From assembly GCA_011525745.1 (NCBI GenBank), contig WYBU01000122.1, forward strand, positions 1 to 64,000: a DNA stretch of 64,000 bases, given 5' to 3'. The first letter of the stretch is position 1. The number at the start of each line of letters is the position of its first letter. Source of the DNA: Planctomycetaceae bacterium. GTDB taxonomy: Bacteria; Planctomycetota; Phycisphaerae; UBA1845; UTPLA1. Below, piece by piece: positions 9,182 through 18,088 of this stretch. The notes beneath the pieces were generated by a model. The model searched no databases. It had not been told where the DNA came from and worked only from the letters and a program-made list of their open reading frames with translations. Both the position numbers and the translations under genes were made by a program.

Positions 9182-10105
9182 TTAACCCGTCTTGCGGGGA
9201 ACAAGCTGACGGGCCGTTTCGAGCACGCCCGCGGACGGCTCGACGAAGCCGCGCACCCCCATCTGTTCGCACACCTTCGGCTCGTCCTTGATGCGCTTGA
9301 TGAAGTAGTTGCGCAGCTTCTCGGACATGACCGGATCGACGCCGGCGCCGGCCAGGACAATCTGATCGGGCACGTCCAGAGTCGAGCCGATGATCGTGAA
9401 CATGTCGCGCGACGGTCCCATGATGACGTTGCCGCCGCTTTCGGGCAGGCGGGCAAAGGCGATTTCGTCGATGACGCCCGCCGGCACGGTCGGATCGAAC
9501 GCCACGACGCGCGCCACTTCGGCGCCGCGTCCGCCCAGGTGCAGCCGGCCGGAGACGACGAACTGCGGCAGCAGCTCGCGCGCCAGATCGGAGTCGGCCA
9601 CGCCGGCGTTGTTGAGCGCGGCCCGCGCCGCATAGTCGTACAGCAGATCCCCGGCCGGTCCGAAGGCGAAACGCTTGCCCTTGCAGTCGGAGATCTGGTT
9701 GACGCCCGAATCCTTGCGGGCGACGAGCAGGCCGTGCATCGTCGGTCGGTCGTTGGGACAGATACTGACGGCCAGCGGCTGTACGCCCTGTCGGGGCGTG
9801 GCGCCGAGATACTCGCCGGCGCTGAGGATGGCGAACTGCCAGCGGCCCTCGGCAAGCTGCTGGAGAATGGCGTCGGCGGAGAGACCGGGATCGAACAGTA
9901 CGTGGGTATCGAACAATTCTTCGAGCCGCGCCTGAAGCGCCAGGTACTCCTGCGGCACGAAAACCAGGCCGATGACGGGGGCTTTGGTCGATCCGACGTG
10001 CACGGCGGGTTTGAACGAAAAGCGCTGCTGGCAGCCGGCGAGGCAGGCGGCGGTAAGCAGCAACGGCATGCAGCGCGCGGCGGGACGAATGAGCGTGGAA
10101 TACAT
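9182..10105 (-). CDS. PhnD/TAXI-like substrate-binding lipoprotein
   Basis: A 307-residue periplasmic binding protein anchored by a lipobox (LAGC, C25). The body resembles the phosphate/phosphite/phosphonate binding (PhnD) family: a 'HVGSTKAPVIGLVFVPQEY' opening, then 'FDPGLSADAILQQLAEGRWQFAILSAGEYL', and a domain swap to 'GLLVARKDSGVNQISDCKGKRFAFG'. GGAGG lies 6 bases upstream of the ATG. It heads an operon with an MlaF-like ATPase and an MCE protein, so it may present a ligand to, or load, a lipid-transport machine instead of serving a phosphonate importer. The ligand cannot be read from the sequence. Confidence 0.72.
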   Translation of the reverse strand: MYSTLIRPAARCMPLLLTAACLAGCQQRFSFKPAVHVGSTKAPVIGLVFVPQEYLALQARLEELFDTHVLFDPGLSADAILQQLAEGRWQFAILSAGEYLGATPRQGVQPLAVSICPNDRPTMHGLLVARKDSGVNQISDCKGKRFAFGPAGDLLYDYAARAALNNAGVADSDLARELLPQFVVSGRLHLGGRGAEVARVVAFDPTVPAGVIDEIAFARLPESGGNVIMGPSRDMFTIIGSTLDVPDQIVLAGAGVDPVMSEKLRNYFIKRIKDEPKVCEQMGVRGFVEPSAGVLETARQLVPRKTG

Positions 10106-10318
10106 ATCCGGCCTCCGTGTCTTGGGCGGAAGGGCGATCGGCGCGAGAGTCTAACGGGATGCGTCACCGCGGACAACGGGATGGTTCGCAAGCGTCCGCG
10201 TGAGCGGGACGCGCGCGGTGAACCCTTGCCCGAGCGTCGGCAGCCACGTACGTTAACGCGGTCCCGGGGTCCGCAGCGCCGCCGCGGCGCCGCCACCGAT
10301 CACGAGAGAGTTGTTGCC

Positions 10319-11128
10319 ATGAGCACCCAACCGGCCGCGACCGACATGCCCGCACCGAGTGTCGAGAAGCCATTCGATCCCGTCGTGGGACTCCAGGTCG
10401 TACTGCTTTTCGACGTGATGCTGCGCCTGTTTGTGTGGTCGGCGTCGCTGGCGGCGGCACTGTGGCTGGTCGGGCGGCTCGATTTGTGGGCGTGGCCGGC
10501 GGGTCACGAAATCGGTACGGGGTCCTGGTCAATCCGTATGGCCGCGCTGACGGCCATTCTGATGGTGCTTTTCAACGTGGCGTACATCCTGGTGTTGACG
10601 GTGCTGCGAACGTTTTGTCCGACGCCGAAGCCGGGCCGTTATTCGTTGACCAGCCGCAAGCCCGATCCGAACCTGATCTGGTCCTGCTTCACGGGCCTGT
10701 TGACGAAGGCGCGGTATCAGGCGCCGTTTCCGGCGTTTCTCGTGCCGCAACTGGCGAACGTGGCGCCGTTTCGGTGGCTGATGAACTGGCGCTTCGGTCC
10801 GCGCAGCGGATCGTGCTTTTTCGTCGAGCCGAATATCCTCGATCCGCACCTGATCACGATCGGGCGCAACGTGACCATCGGGTTCGGCACGACCGTCAGC
10901 GCGCACGTGCAGGAGCGCGATACGCTGAGCATCCAGCCGACGATCATCGAGGACGACGTGCTCGTCGGGGCGCATGTCGGCATCGCGGGCGGCGTACACA
11001 TCAAACGCGGCGCGGTCGTACGCGGGTTTTCGATGGTGCTGCCGGGGACGGTGATTCCCGAGAATGAGTACTGGGCGGGCATTCCCGCGCGGCGCGTGAA
11101 GGACCTTGCTGCGCCGGCGGAGCGGTAG
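10319..11128 (+). CDS. membrane-linked left-handed beta-helix acyltransferase
   Basis: A 269-residue protein with two N-terminal membrane helices (about 24-50 and 70-97) and a C-terminal hexapeptide-repeat domain (about 165-262: ITIGRNVTIGFGTTVSAHV, IIEDDVLVGAHVGIAGGVHI). The closing WAGIPARRVKDL is a typical acetyl/acyltransferase end. It probably acylates a membrane or envelope substrate. It is divergent from the lipid-transport operon, with about 210 bases between the starts. A much longer open frame extends upstream in phase, but it runs antisense through three well-supported genes, and the ATG at 10319 begins the conserved protein. Confidence 0.75.
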   Translation: MSTQPAATDMPAPSVEKPFDPVVGLQVVLLFDVMLRLFVWSASLAAALWLVGRLDLWAWPAGHEIGTGSWSIRMAALTAILMVLFNVAYILVLTVLRTFCPTPKPGRYSLTSRKPDPNLIWSCFTGLLTKARYQAPFPAFLVPQLANVAPFRWLMNWRFGPRSGSCFFVEPNILDPHLITIGRNVTIGFGTTVSAHVQERDTLSIQPTIIEDDVLVGAHVGIAGGVHIKRGAVVRGFSMVLPGTVIPENEYWAGIPARRVKDLAAPAER

Positions 11129-11195
11129 GCGTTCCCGTGCGCAGCCCAGGGCGCAATATACGGCGTGGACGACGTGGACGGCATGGACGAGCGAC

Positions 11196-12302
11196 ATGGG
11201 CGTGGCAATTCTGCTGCTGATGGGCTTGGCTCAAGGGTCGGCGAACGCCGAACCGGTTTCGTCGGTCGATTCCGATGAGACCGTCGTGTTTTTTCCGACG
11301 TTCGCGTATCCGACGGCCGCGGGCGACTGGGAGCTGCGCTTTCACGGCTGGATTCACGAGCGGACGCGCAGCCAGGCGCTGTTTGCGAAACTGTGCGACG
11401 AATTCGGCGTCGAAGAGGGCAAGCTCACACCGGCCGAGCGCGACATCCTGGTCGCGCGGCTCGATCCGTTTCTGGTCGACAACGAGCGCGGCGAGACGAT
11501 CGTCGTGATGCTGGGCAAACGGCGCGTGACGCTCAACCCGAGCGAGCCGAACGGGCACTTCAAGGGAACGGCGCGGCTGTCGGAAGCGGAGGTCCGGCCG
11601 CTGCGGCGCGGCGGCGGCGACGGTCCGGATCGGATGTGGTTCCGGGCGGCGCTGCCGAAAGGAGACCCGCGCGTTTTCGACGGCGAAGTGTTCCTGCTGC
11701 CGGCGGAAGGAATTTCGGTCATTTCCGACATCGACGACACGATTCGGATCAGCAACGTCCTGAATCGGCGCGAACTGATCCGCGGCACGCTGCTGCGGCC
11801 GTTCGAGGCCGTGCCGGGGATGGCGGCGCGGTATTGCGAATGGCGGCAGGGCGGCGCGACGTTTCACTATGTCTCGGCCGGACCGTGGCAGCTTTTCGAG
11901 CCGCTGTCGCGATTCCTGTTACAGGCGGGTTTTCCGGCGGGGACGTTTCACATGCGGCCGTTTCGGCTGACGGACGGCACGGCGCTGGCGATGTTCGAGT
12001 CGCCGGAGCCGTTCAAGATTGCGATGATCGAAGAGATATTGCAATCCCTTTCGCGACGGCGGTTCATCCTTGTGGGCGACTCGGGCGAGCGCGATCCGGA
12101 GGTTTACGGCGAGATCGCGCGGCGGCATCCGGGTCGCGTCGAGCGTATCTTCATCCGCGAAGTGCGTTCCGAGGCGCCGGCGGAGCGGTATGAACGGGCG
12201 TTTGCCGGGCTGGCGGCGGAGACGTGGAAGGTGTTCGACGATCCGGCGTCGCTGGGCGAGGCTGATCACAAGTCGTTGCAGCGCGACCAGATTGGGGAGT
12301 GA
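11196..12302 (+). CDS. App1/DUF2183-family phosphatidate phosphatase-like protein
   Basis: A 368-residue protein with a signal peptide (VAILLLMGLAQGSANA). The C-terminal half has the HAD-type DxDxT motif DIDDT (178-182), preceded by ISVIS, and later GDSGERD, both diagnostic of the App1 (actin patch protein 1) phosphatase family; yeast App1 dephosphorylates phosphatidate. The N-terminal part is the poorly conserved lead domain of that family. The signal peptide would place it outside the cytoplasm. ATG 11196 is chosen because the signal peptide begins there; an open frame 90 bases longer is low-complexity. Confidence 0.82.
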   Translation: MGVAILLLMGLAQGSANAEPVSSVDSDETVVFFPTFAYPTAAGDWELRFHGWIHERTRSQALFAKLCDEFGVEEGKLTPAERDILVARLDPFLVDNERGETIVVMLGKRRVTLNPSEPNGHFKGTARLSEAEVRPLRRGGGDGPDRMWFRAALPKGDPRVFDGEVFLLPAEGISVISDIDDTIRISNVLNRRELIRGTLLRPFEAVPGMAARYCEWRQGGATFHYVSAGPWQLFEPLSRFLLQAGFPAGTFHMRPFRLTDGTALAMFESPEPFKIAMIEEILQSLSRRRFILVGDSGERDPEVYGEIARRHPGRVERIFIREVRSEAPAERYERAFAGLAAETWKVFDDPASLGEADHKSLQRDQIGE

Positions 12303-12342
12303 GGAAACGTCCAGAAACAAGCCGCACTCTTGCGCCGGGGAG

Positions 12343-12417
12343 GTACGGTGAAGCCCTCGCGAGCCACTTTCTCGCGGAGATTTCGCTCGCCATGCCCGAG
12401 GGCCTGACCATGCCGCC
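12343..12417. repeat. palindromic repeat family R2, copy A
   Basis: The arms GTACGGTGAAGCCCTCGCG (12343-12361) and CCGAGGGCCTGACCATGCCGCC (12396-12417) are imperfect inverted repeats. GCCCTC and GAGGGC span 51 bp, the same distance as in the copies near 20.15 and 31.44 kb. The copy sits 40 bases after the App1-like gene. Confidence 0.65.
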
Positions 12418-12554
12418 CACGGAATAATCGTGTATCGTATTCCCGCGCCATTCCCAGTGTGGCGATGCGGGCACAGGACGTCGGCGGCGGGCGTAGAGGA
12501 CGTCGCGCCGCCGGTGACATGGGGCGCTTCATTCAAAGAAAGGCCAGGGGACTT

Positions 12555-13433
12555 ATGATTCGCCATGTCGGTTTGACGATGATCGTGGCTGCACTGATGT
12601 CCGACGCGTCAGCGGTGTCGGCGCGGGGCGATGCTTTTGACGACGCGGCGGCGAAGCTCGACGCGGCCTACGCGAAGCTGAAGTCCTACACGGCGCGGAC
12701 GACGACGGCGGTCGAACAGACGGCCATGCCGGGCATGCGCTTCGAGTCCCGAATCACGAGCACGGTCGAGTTTCTGCGCAAGGACGGCAAGGCGCTGTAC
12801 CGAGCCGAAACGTCGGAACAAATGACGCAGGCGATGGAAGGCAAGGAAGAAAAGTCCGAGGCGCGGACGCTGGTGATCAGCGACGGCTCGTTCATGTACG
12901 CGCTGCGAGAGGAACTGGCCGGACCGCGGAAAGGCGAGAAAAGCTGCACGAAGGCGCGGGCCATGGAAGACGTGGGCGGCTTTCGCCAACATCGCGAATA
13001 CGGCGTTGTCAAGCTGCTGCCGGACGAGAAGGTCGACGGGGCGGACTGTTTCGTGCTCGAGGTCCGCATGAAGGAGACGCCGGGGGCGCCGAGCGACGAG
13101 TCCAGGACGGTGGCGCACTATCGCAAGGATTGCGGCGTCATGGTGCGGTCGGTGACGTACCTCGGGGACAAAGCGCTGAGCCGATCGGAGGTGAGCGACG
13201 TCAAGGTCAACACCGACGTCGCAGCGGATCGATTCAAGTTCACTCCGCCGGCGGGCGTGACCGTCGTCGACCTGACCCAACTTGAAGAGGCGGTTCACGG
13301 GAAGAGTGAAAAAAAGGCAGATCCGTCGGAAGAGAAGGCAGCAGACAAGCCCGCCGAGGAGAAGCCCAAGTCCGACAAGCCGAAAGAGGAACCGAAGCTG
13401 CCGAAACTGCCGAAGCTGCCGCGGCTACCGTAG
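12555..13433 (+). CDS. exported LolA-like protein with Lys/Pro/Glu-rich tail
   Basis: A 292-residue protein with a signal peptide (about 1-24). Its fold-type sequence (AYAKLKSYTARTTTAVEQ, VEFLRKDGKALYRAE, LVISDGSFMYALREE, CFVLEVRMKE, FTPPAGVTVVDLTQ) resembles the LolA/LolB-like beta half-barrel found in lipoprotein carriers and planctomycete relatives. The last 55 residues are a repetitive charged tail (KPAEEKPKSDKPKEEPKLPK) ending LPKLPKLPRLP, perhaps a periplasmic spacer. AGGGG lies upstream of the ATG at 12555. It may carry a hydrophobic ligand, but that is inference from the fold family. Confidence 0.6.
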   Translation: MIRHVGLTMIVAALMSDASAVSARGDAFDDAAAKLDAAYAKLKSYTARTTTAVEQTAMPGMRFESRITSTVEFLRKDGKALYRAETSEQMTQAMEGKEEKSEARTLVISDGSFMYALREELAGPRKGEKSCTKARAMEDVGGFRQHREYGVVKLLPDEKVDGADCFVLEVRMKETPGAPSDESRTVAHYRKDCGVMVRSVTYLGDKALSRSEVSDVKVNTDVAADRFKFTPPAGVTVVDLTQLEEAVHGKSEKKADPSEEKAADKPAEEKPKSDKPKEEPKLPKLPKLPRLP

Positions 13434-13736
13434 AAGGCGGTTGTCAGTGTTCAGCGGCTCCCAAGTCAGAGCCGGTTGCCGGTGAGCATCTGTTGGGCAT
13501 GCATCCATCTGACGGCGGACGATCGTGCAGGGACGAACAACCCGATCAGCCGGTTGCCGTTTCGGCGGCGACCGGATTCGCACTTGCTTTTTTTCGCATG
13601 GCGAGCAGGGCGAACACGCCCAAACAGGTACGTGAGCCGCGCCGACTGCATCGCAGGGGCGCGCGGCTTGAGTTGGCGCGTGCCTTCGGAGGCTCAATCC
13701 TGCTATAGTTCATCGCCGGATCCCATCGAGGCAGCG
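13434..13736. other. intergenic stretch with extended -10 promoter
   Basis: About 300 bases with no supportable gene. TGC-TATAGT (13701-13709) is an extended -10 promoter element about 28 bases before the ATG at 13737; no convincing -35 box is seen. The same TGCTAYART form recurs at 26649 and on the minus strand at 47854. Confidence 0.5.
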
Positions 13737-16724
13737 ATGACGATGACGCACGGCCACCCGCCTGTTCCCGCACCGTCCGAGGACGACGAATCGCTCTTCG
13801 GCGGCTTTCAAAATCTGATGCCGCATCGCATCGACGATGTGCTGCTGGTCTCGGGTCTCTACGAATCGTTTATTTTGGAGGAAGACGGGCTGGTGGGCGA
13901 ATTGATCACCAGCGAGTTCCATGATCTGAATTTGAGCAACGCGCCGCGGGTGCGGCGGGTGGCGGAGACGCGCGAGGCGCTGGAGATGATTCAGCGGCGG
14001 CACGTCGATCTGGTCATCACGCTGACGGGGCCGATGCGGCGCAACCTGGCCGAGTTCGGCGCCGCCGCGAAGCGCGTGCGTCCCGATGTTCCGGTCGTCG
14101 TGCTCGCCGACGACGCCGGCGAGCTGCTGCGACAGCCGCAGCTACGCGACAAGAGCGTCATCGACCGCACGTTCGTGTGGAACGGCGACGCCAAGATTCT
14201 GCTGGCGATCATCAAGCTCATCGAAGACCGTCTCAACGCCGACGCCGACACGCGCATGGGCGACGTGCGCATCATCATTCTGGTCGAGAACTCGGTTCGT
14301 TTTTATTCGACCTATCTGCCGCTGATCTACACCGAGCTGATGAAGCTGACGCAGTCGCTGATGGCCGAGGGCGTCACGCCGATGCACAAGCTGCTGCGGA
14401 TGCGCGCCCGGCCGAAGATCCTGCTGGCCGAAACCTATGAGGAGGCATGCGAGCTGTACAAGAAGTACAGCCCCTACCTGCTGGGAGTCATCTCGGACGT
14501 GCGATTTCCGCGGGGCGGCGAGCGCGACCCCGAGGCGGGGCTGGAGTTCACGCGGATGATTCGGGCCGAGCAGCCCTATCTGCCGGTGCTGCTGCAATCG
14601 TCGGACGACTGGGTCGCGGGGGCGGCGGCGGAACTTCACGCGGCATTTCTGAACAAGCGCTCGCGCACCCTGTTCCGCGACATGCGGAATTTCATCCTCA
14701 ACAACCTGGGTTTCGGCGACTTCGTGTTCACGCTGCCCGACGGCACCGAAGTGGACCGCGCCGCGGACTTGCGCGCGTTCGAAGAGGCGCTGGCGCGCGT
14801 GCCCGAAGAGTCGATTTTGTTCCACGCCCGGAACAACCACTTCAGCAACTGGCTGATGGCCCGCACCGAGTTCGAGCTGGCGTCGCGCATCCGGCCGCGC
14901 AAAGTCAGCGACTTTCCCTCGATCGAAGACGTGCGGCGCTATCTGATCGCCACGCTGGCCGAGTTTCGCGAAAAGAGCCGCGCCGGCGTCGTGACGCGCT
15001 TCTCACCCGGAACGTTCGACGCTTCGAGTCGGTTCACGCGCATCGGCGGCGGATCGATCGGCGGCAAGGCTCGCGGCCTGGCGTTCATCAACGCACTGAT
15101 CCGCCGGCACAATCTGCACAATCGATTCGAGGGGGTGCGCATCGCCGTTCCGACCAGCGCGGTGCTCGGCACCGAGGTGTTCGACGCGTTCATCGAAGAG
15201 AACCACCTTCACCGGTTGCTCTCCGAAGATTTGCCGGACGACGAGGTGGTGCGCATCTGTCGCTCGGCGCGCATGCCCGGCAGCGTGTTGCGCGATCTGG
15301 CGGCGTTTCTGCGGCTGGTGCGCTTTCCGCTGGCGGTGCGTTCCAGCAGCCTGCTCGAGGATTCGCACGATCGGCCGTTCGCGGGAATCTACGAGACGTA
15401 CATGATTCCCAACAATCATCCCGATCTGGACGTGCGGCTGGATCAGTTGTTCGACGCGATCAAGCTGGTGTATGCATCGACCTGGCGGCGGGCGGCCAAG
15501 CGGTATCTGGAGGCGACGGGACGACAGGCGGAAGAAGAGAAGATGGGGGTGATCCTTCAAGAGATCGTGGGCAGTGCCTACGGCGATCGTTTTTATCCCA
15601 CGTTCTCCGGCGTCGCGCGGTCCTACAACTACTATCCGACTCCCGAAATGGCGCCGCAGGACGGCGTGGCGTCGGTCGCGCTCGGGCTGGGCAAAACCGT
15701 CGTCGAAGGCGGGGCGTGCCTTCTGTTTTCGCCGGCCCATCCGCACATTCTGCCGCAGTTTCCCACAACGCAGGACCTGTTGGCCCATTCGCAGCGCGAG
15801 TTTTTCGCGCTGAATCTCACGCCCGACGGCACGCTGCCCGTTTCGCTCGCCGACGCCAATCTGGTTCGCAAGGGGCTGGACGTGGCCGAACAGGACGGAA
15901 CGCTGGCGCCGCTGGGATCGGTTTATTCGCCGGAAAACGACGTTGTCTATGACGGCATCTTCCGGCCCGGTCCGCGGCTGGTGACGTTCGCCCATGTGCT
16001 CAAGGCCGGACTGTTTCCGCTGGCCGACGTGCTGCGGCTGCTGCTCGATCTGGCGGGCAGCAGCATGGGATGTCCGGTCGAGATCGAGTTTGCCGTCGAT
16101 ATGAGCACTAAGCCGATGGAATTCGGATTCCTCCAGGTTCGCCCGATCATTTCCGACGAGGAATCGGATGCGGTCCGGGTCGGCAGCGTGACACCGGAAC
16201 ATGCGGTGTGTTTCAGCACGCAGTCGCTCGGCCACGGGCGGATGGGCGATTTGACCGACATCGTGTACGTCAAGCCCGAGCAGTTCGATTCGGCGCACAC
16301 GGCGCAGATCGCGGCCGAGGTGGCCCGCGTCAACGAGTCGCTGCGGCAGGAGGAGCGCGCGTGCGTGCTGATCGGCCCCGGCCGATGGGGCACGGCGGAT
16401 CGCTGGCTGGGCATACCGGTGCTGTGGGAGCAGATCTCCACGGCGCGGGTGATCGTCGAGACGACGCTTCAGAATTTCGCCGTGACTCCGTCGCAGGGGA
16501 CGCACTTCTTTCAGAATCTGACTTCGTTGCGGGTGGGATACCTGACGGTCGATCCAACGACCGACGGCGGATTCATCGACTGGTCGTGGCTGGATGGTCA
16601 GCCGGCCGTGGACGAAACGGAGCATCTGCGACACGTGCGGTTGGCCCGTCCGTTGGCGGTGCGGCTCGACGGGCGGACGCGAAGGGGCGCGATTTTCAAG
16701 CCGGATGCGAGGGGCGGCTACTGA
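13737..16724 (+). CDS. receiver-domain / PEP-pyruvate-dikinase ATP-grasp fusion protein
   Basis: A 995-residue cytoplasmic protein. Residues about 60-190 and 215-340 look like two response-regulator-type domains; the second carries ISDVRFP with D254 in the phospho-acceptor position and LLQSSDD after it. From about 437 (GGGSIGGKARG) begins the nucleotide-binding N-terminal domain of PPDK/PEP synthase, with LAVRSSSLLEDS near 530 and ALGLGKTVVEGG further on. The C-terminal RACVLIGPGRWGTAD and TPSQGTHFFQNL belong to the same group. The swivelling phosphohistidine domain and the PEP/pyruvate barrel of true PPDK are not visible, so it is probably not a PEP synthase; it may phosphorylate or sense an unknown target. 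Start chosen at the ATG 28 bases after the extended -10. Confidence 0.72.
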   Translation: MTMTHGHPPVPAPSEDDESLFGGFQNLMPHRIDDVLLVSGLYESFILEEDGLVGELITSEFHDLNLSNAPRVRRVAETREALEMIQRRHVDLVITLTGPMRRNLAEFGAAAKRVRPDVPVVVLADDAGELLRQPQLRDKSVIDRTFVWNGDAKILLAIIKLIEDRLNADADTRMGDVRIIILVENSVRFYSTYLPLIYTELMKLTQSLMAEGVTPMHKLLRMRARPKILLAETYEEACELYKKYSPYLLGVISDVRFPRGGERDPEAGLEFTRMIRAEQPYLPVLLQSSDDWVAGAAAELHAAFLNKRSRTLFRDMRNFILNNLGFGDFVFTLPDGTEVDRAADLRAFEEALARVPEESILFHARNNHFSNWLMARTEFELASRIRPRKVSDFPSIEDVRRYLIATLAEFREKSRAGVVTRFSPGTFDASSRFTRIGGGSIGGKARGLAFINALIRRHNLHNRFEGVRIAVPTSAVLGTEVFDAFIEENHLHRLLSEDLPDDEVVRICRSARMPGSVLRDLAAFLRLVRFPLAVRSSSLLEDSHDRPFAGIYETYMIPNNHPDLDVRLDQLFDAIKLVYASTWRRAAKRYLEATGRQAEEEKMGVILQEIVGSAYGDRFYPTFSGVARSYNYYPTPEMAPQDGVASVALGLGKTVVEGGACLLFSPAHPHILPQFPTTQDLLAHSQREFFALNLTPDGTLPVSLADANLVRKGLDVAEQDGTLAPLGSVYSPENDVVYDGIFRPGPRLVTFAHVLKAGLFPLADVLRLLLDLAGSSMGCPVEIEFAVDMSTKPMEFGFLQVRPIISDEESDAVRVGSVTPEHAVCFSTQSLGHGRMGDLTDIVYVKPEQFDSAHTAQIAAEVARVNESLRQEERACVLIGPGRWGTADRWLGIPVLWEQISTARVIVETTLQNFAVTPSQGTHFFQNLTSLRVGYLTVDPTTDGGFIDWSWLDGQPAVDETEHLRHVRLARPLAVRLDGRTRRGAIFKPDARGGY

Positions 16725-17079
16725 TGCGCGTGCCGTGGTCGGCGGGTCGCCGTAGATCGCGCCGCATGCCCGCGTGTGCATCCCGGCCGCCAGCGCGAGT
16801 CGCGTTGCAATCGGAACCTGCCGCTTCATCGCCGTGACGTGTTTCGTTCTCGTGACGCTTTTTCGCCGCGTGAACGGCCAACTCGCCGACCCATCATCGT
16901 CCACCCGCGCGATGCGGCAGTACGAAGGCCGCCGTGGGTATCGATGGGTTCTCCGTCGCTCCCTCACAGTCGCGGTTGGGATGTGACGACCGCACGTGGG
17001 GTTGCAAACACGGCCGTCCGCCGTTAGAAAGCCCGTTTCAATCGCCCCAACGACAGCGGCGCAGGAGTTGTCTTTACCG
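16725..17079. other. intergenic stretch with a single R1 arm
   Basis: 355 bases without a supportable gene. At 16957-16980 is a single reverse arm of repeat family R1 (CGCTCCCTCACAGTCGCGGT). The matching forward arm, which elsewhere lies about 140 bp away, is missing or decayed. Confidence 0.55.
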
Positions 17080-17571
17080 ATGAAGTTCGTGCTGCTGGAT
17101 CGAATAACGTCGATCAGGCCGGGCGAATCGATTTGCGCGGAGAAAGCCCTTTCACTGGCGGAAGAGTACTTGGCGGATCACTTTCCGACGTTTCCGGTGA
17201 TGCCGGGCGTTTTGATGCTCGAGGCGCTGGTGCAGTCGGCGTCGTGGCTGATGCGGGCATCGACGGATTTCGCTCACAGTGTCGTCGTCCTGGCCGAGGC
17301 GCGGAACGTGACCTACAAGAGCTTCGTTGCGCCGGGTCGCGTGCTGGGCCTGGAGGTGCAGGCGGTCGAGAAGGGAGAGAGCGAATGGCGTTTCAAGGGC
17401 CGCGGCGCGTGCGGCCCGCAGGAGATGGTGCGGGCGCAATTTCGGATGCGTCAGTACAATCTGGCGGACCGCAATCCCGCCTGGGCCGAAGTGGACGCCG
17501 ACCTGATTCGGCGGGCGCGGGCCTCGTTTCGCCTGCTGGGTGGGCTGGCCAAGCCCGATTCGGGCGGATAG
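17080..17571 (+). CDS. FabZ/FabA-like 3-hydroxyacyl-ACP dehydratase
   Basis: A 163-residue hot-dog-fold protein with the FabZ active-site helix DHFPTFPVMPGVLMLEALVQ; the catalytic pair is H34 and E48. It should dehydrate 3-hydroxyacyl-ACP in fatty-acid or polyketide-like synthesis in the cytoplasm. It begins a three-gene run with an acyl carrier protein and a second dehydratase, all on the plus strand within 1.5 kb. No ketosynthase or ketoreductase gene follows, so the pair of dehydratases and dedicated ACP may work in a special envelope-lipid pathway with partners elsewhere. ATG 17080 begins the conserved domain. Confidence 0.82.
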   Translation: MKFVLLDRITSIRPGESICAEKALSLAEEYLADHFPTFPVMPGVLMLEALVQSASWLMRASTDFAHSVVVLAEARNVTYKSFVAPGRVLGLEVQAVEKGESEWRFKGRGACGPQEMVRAQFRMRQYNLADRNPAWAEVDADLIRRARASFRLLGGLAKPDSGG

Positions 17572-17650
17572 GATACGGCCCGGCTGATGACGGCGGACGG
17601 GCCGGCCGTTCCCCGACCGGAACCGTATGCGTGTGGAGGTACCAGTCAAG

Positions 17651-18043
17651 ATGGCGATGAGTCGCGATGAAGTCTTTTCCAAGGTTAAGGACGTACTCGT
17701 CGATGCGCTGGGGGTCGACGACAACGAAGTCACCGAGCAAGCCACGCTGACCGGCGATCTGGGCGCCGAGTCGATCGACTATCTCGACATCGTGTTTCGG
17801 CTCGAGAAGACGTTCAACATCAAGATCCCGCGCGGCGAGTTGTTTCCCGAGGACCTGCTGAACAATCCGGAATACGTCGAGGGCGGAAAGATGACGCCCA
17901 AGGGGTTGGCCCAGCTCAAGGAAAACATGCCGCACGCGGATTTCGCGGAGTTCGAGGCCGATCCCGACGTCAACCGCGTCTCCGATCTGTTCACCGTCAA
18001 GACCATCGTCACCTACATTCAACGTAAGCTGGCGGCCGCATAG
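17651..18043 (+). CDS. acyl carrier protein with extended C-terminal region
   Basis: A 130-residue carrier protein. The phosphopantetheine site is LGAESIDYLDIVFRLE with S41, in the DSLD-like position. Ordinary ACPs have about 78-85 residues; here some 45 extra residues (YVEGGKMTPKGLAQLKENMP onward, acidic) are inserted before the last helix (VKTIVTYIQRKL). GGAGG precedes the start. It stands between two FabZ-like genes (gaps 79 and 45 bases), so it is likely their dedicated carrier. The insertion could be a partner-recognition element. ATG 17657 two codons later is also possible. Confidence 0.85.
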   Translation: MAMSRDEVFSKVKDVLVDALGVDDNEVTEQATLTGDLGAESIDYLDIVFRLEKTFNIKIPRGELFPEDLLNNPEYVEGGKMTPKGLAQLKENMPHADFAEFEADPDVNRVSDLFTVKTIVTYIQRKLAAA

Positions 18044-18088
18044 GCGCGCCGCGGCGCGGACGCGGACACGGCGGCAACGGAACACCTC

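Noticed and set aside
8054-10318. A very long open frame on the plus strand, in phase with the acyltransferase gene, antisense to the lipid-transport operon
   Set aside because: The antisense strand carries three genes with convincing motifs and ribosome sites. The open frame is a by-product of GC-rich codon use, and the translated sequence is low-complexity (His/Arg/Asp-rich).
15003-16967. 654-codon minus-strand frame opposite the receiver/PPDK gene
   Set aside because: Arginine/histidine-rich shadow of the real plus-strand gene, without start context or recognisable domains.
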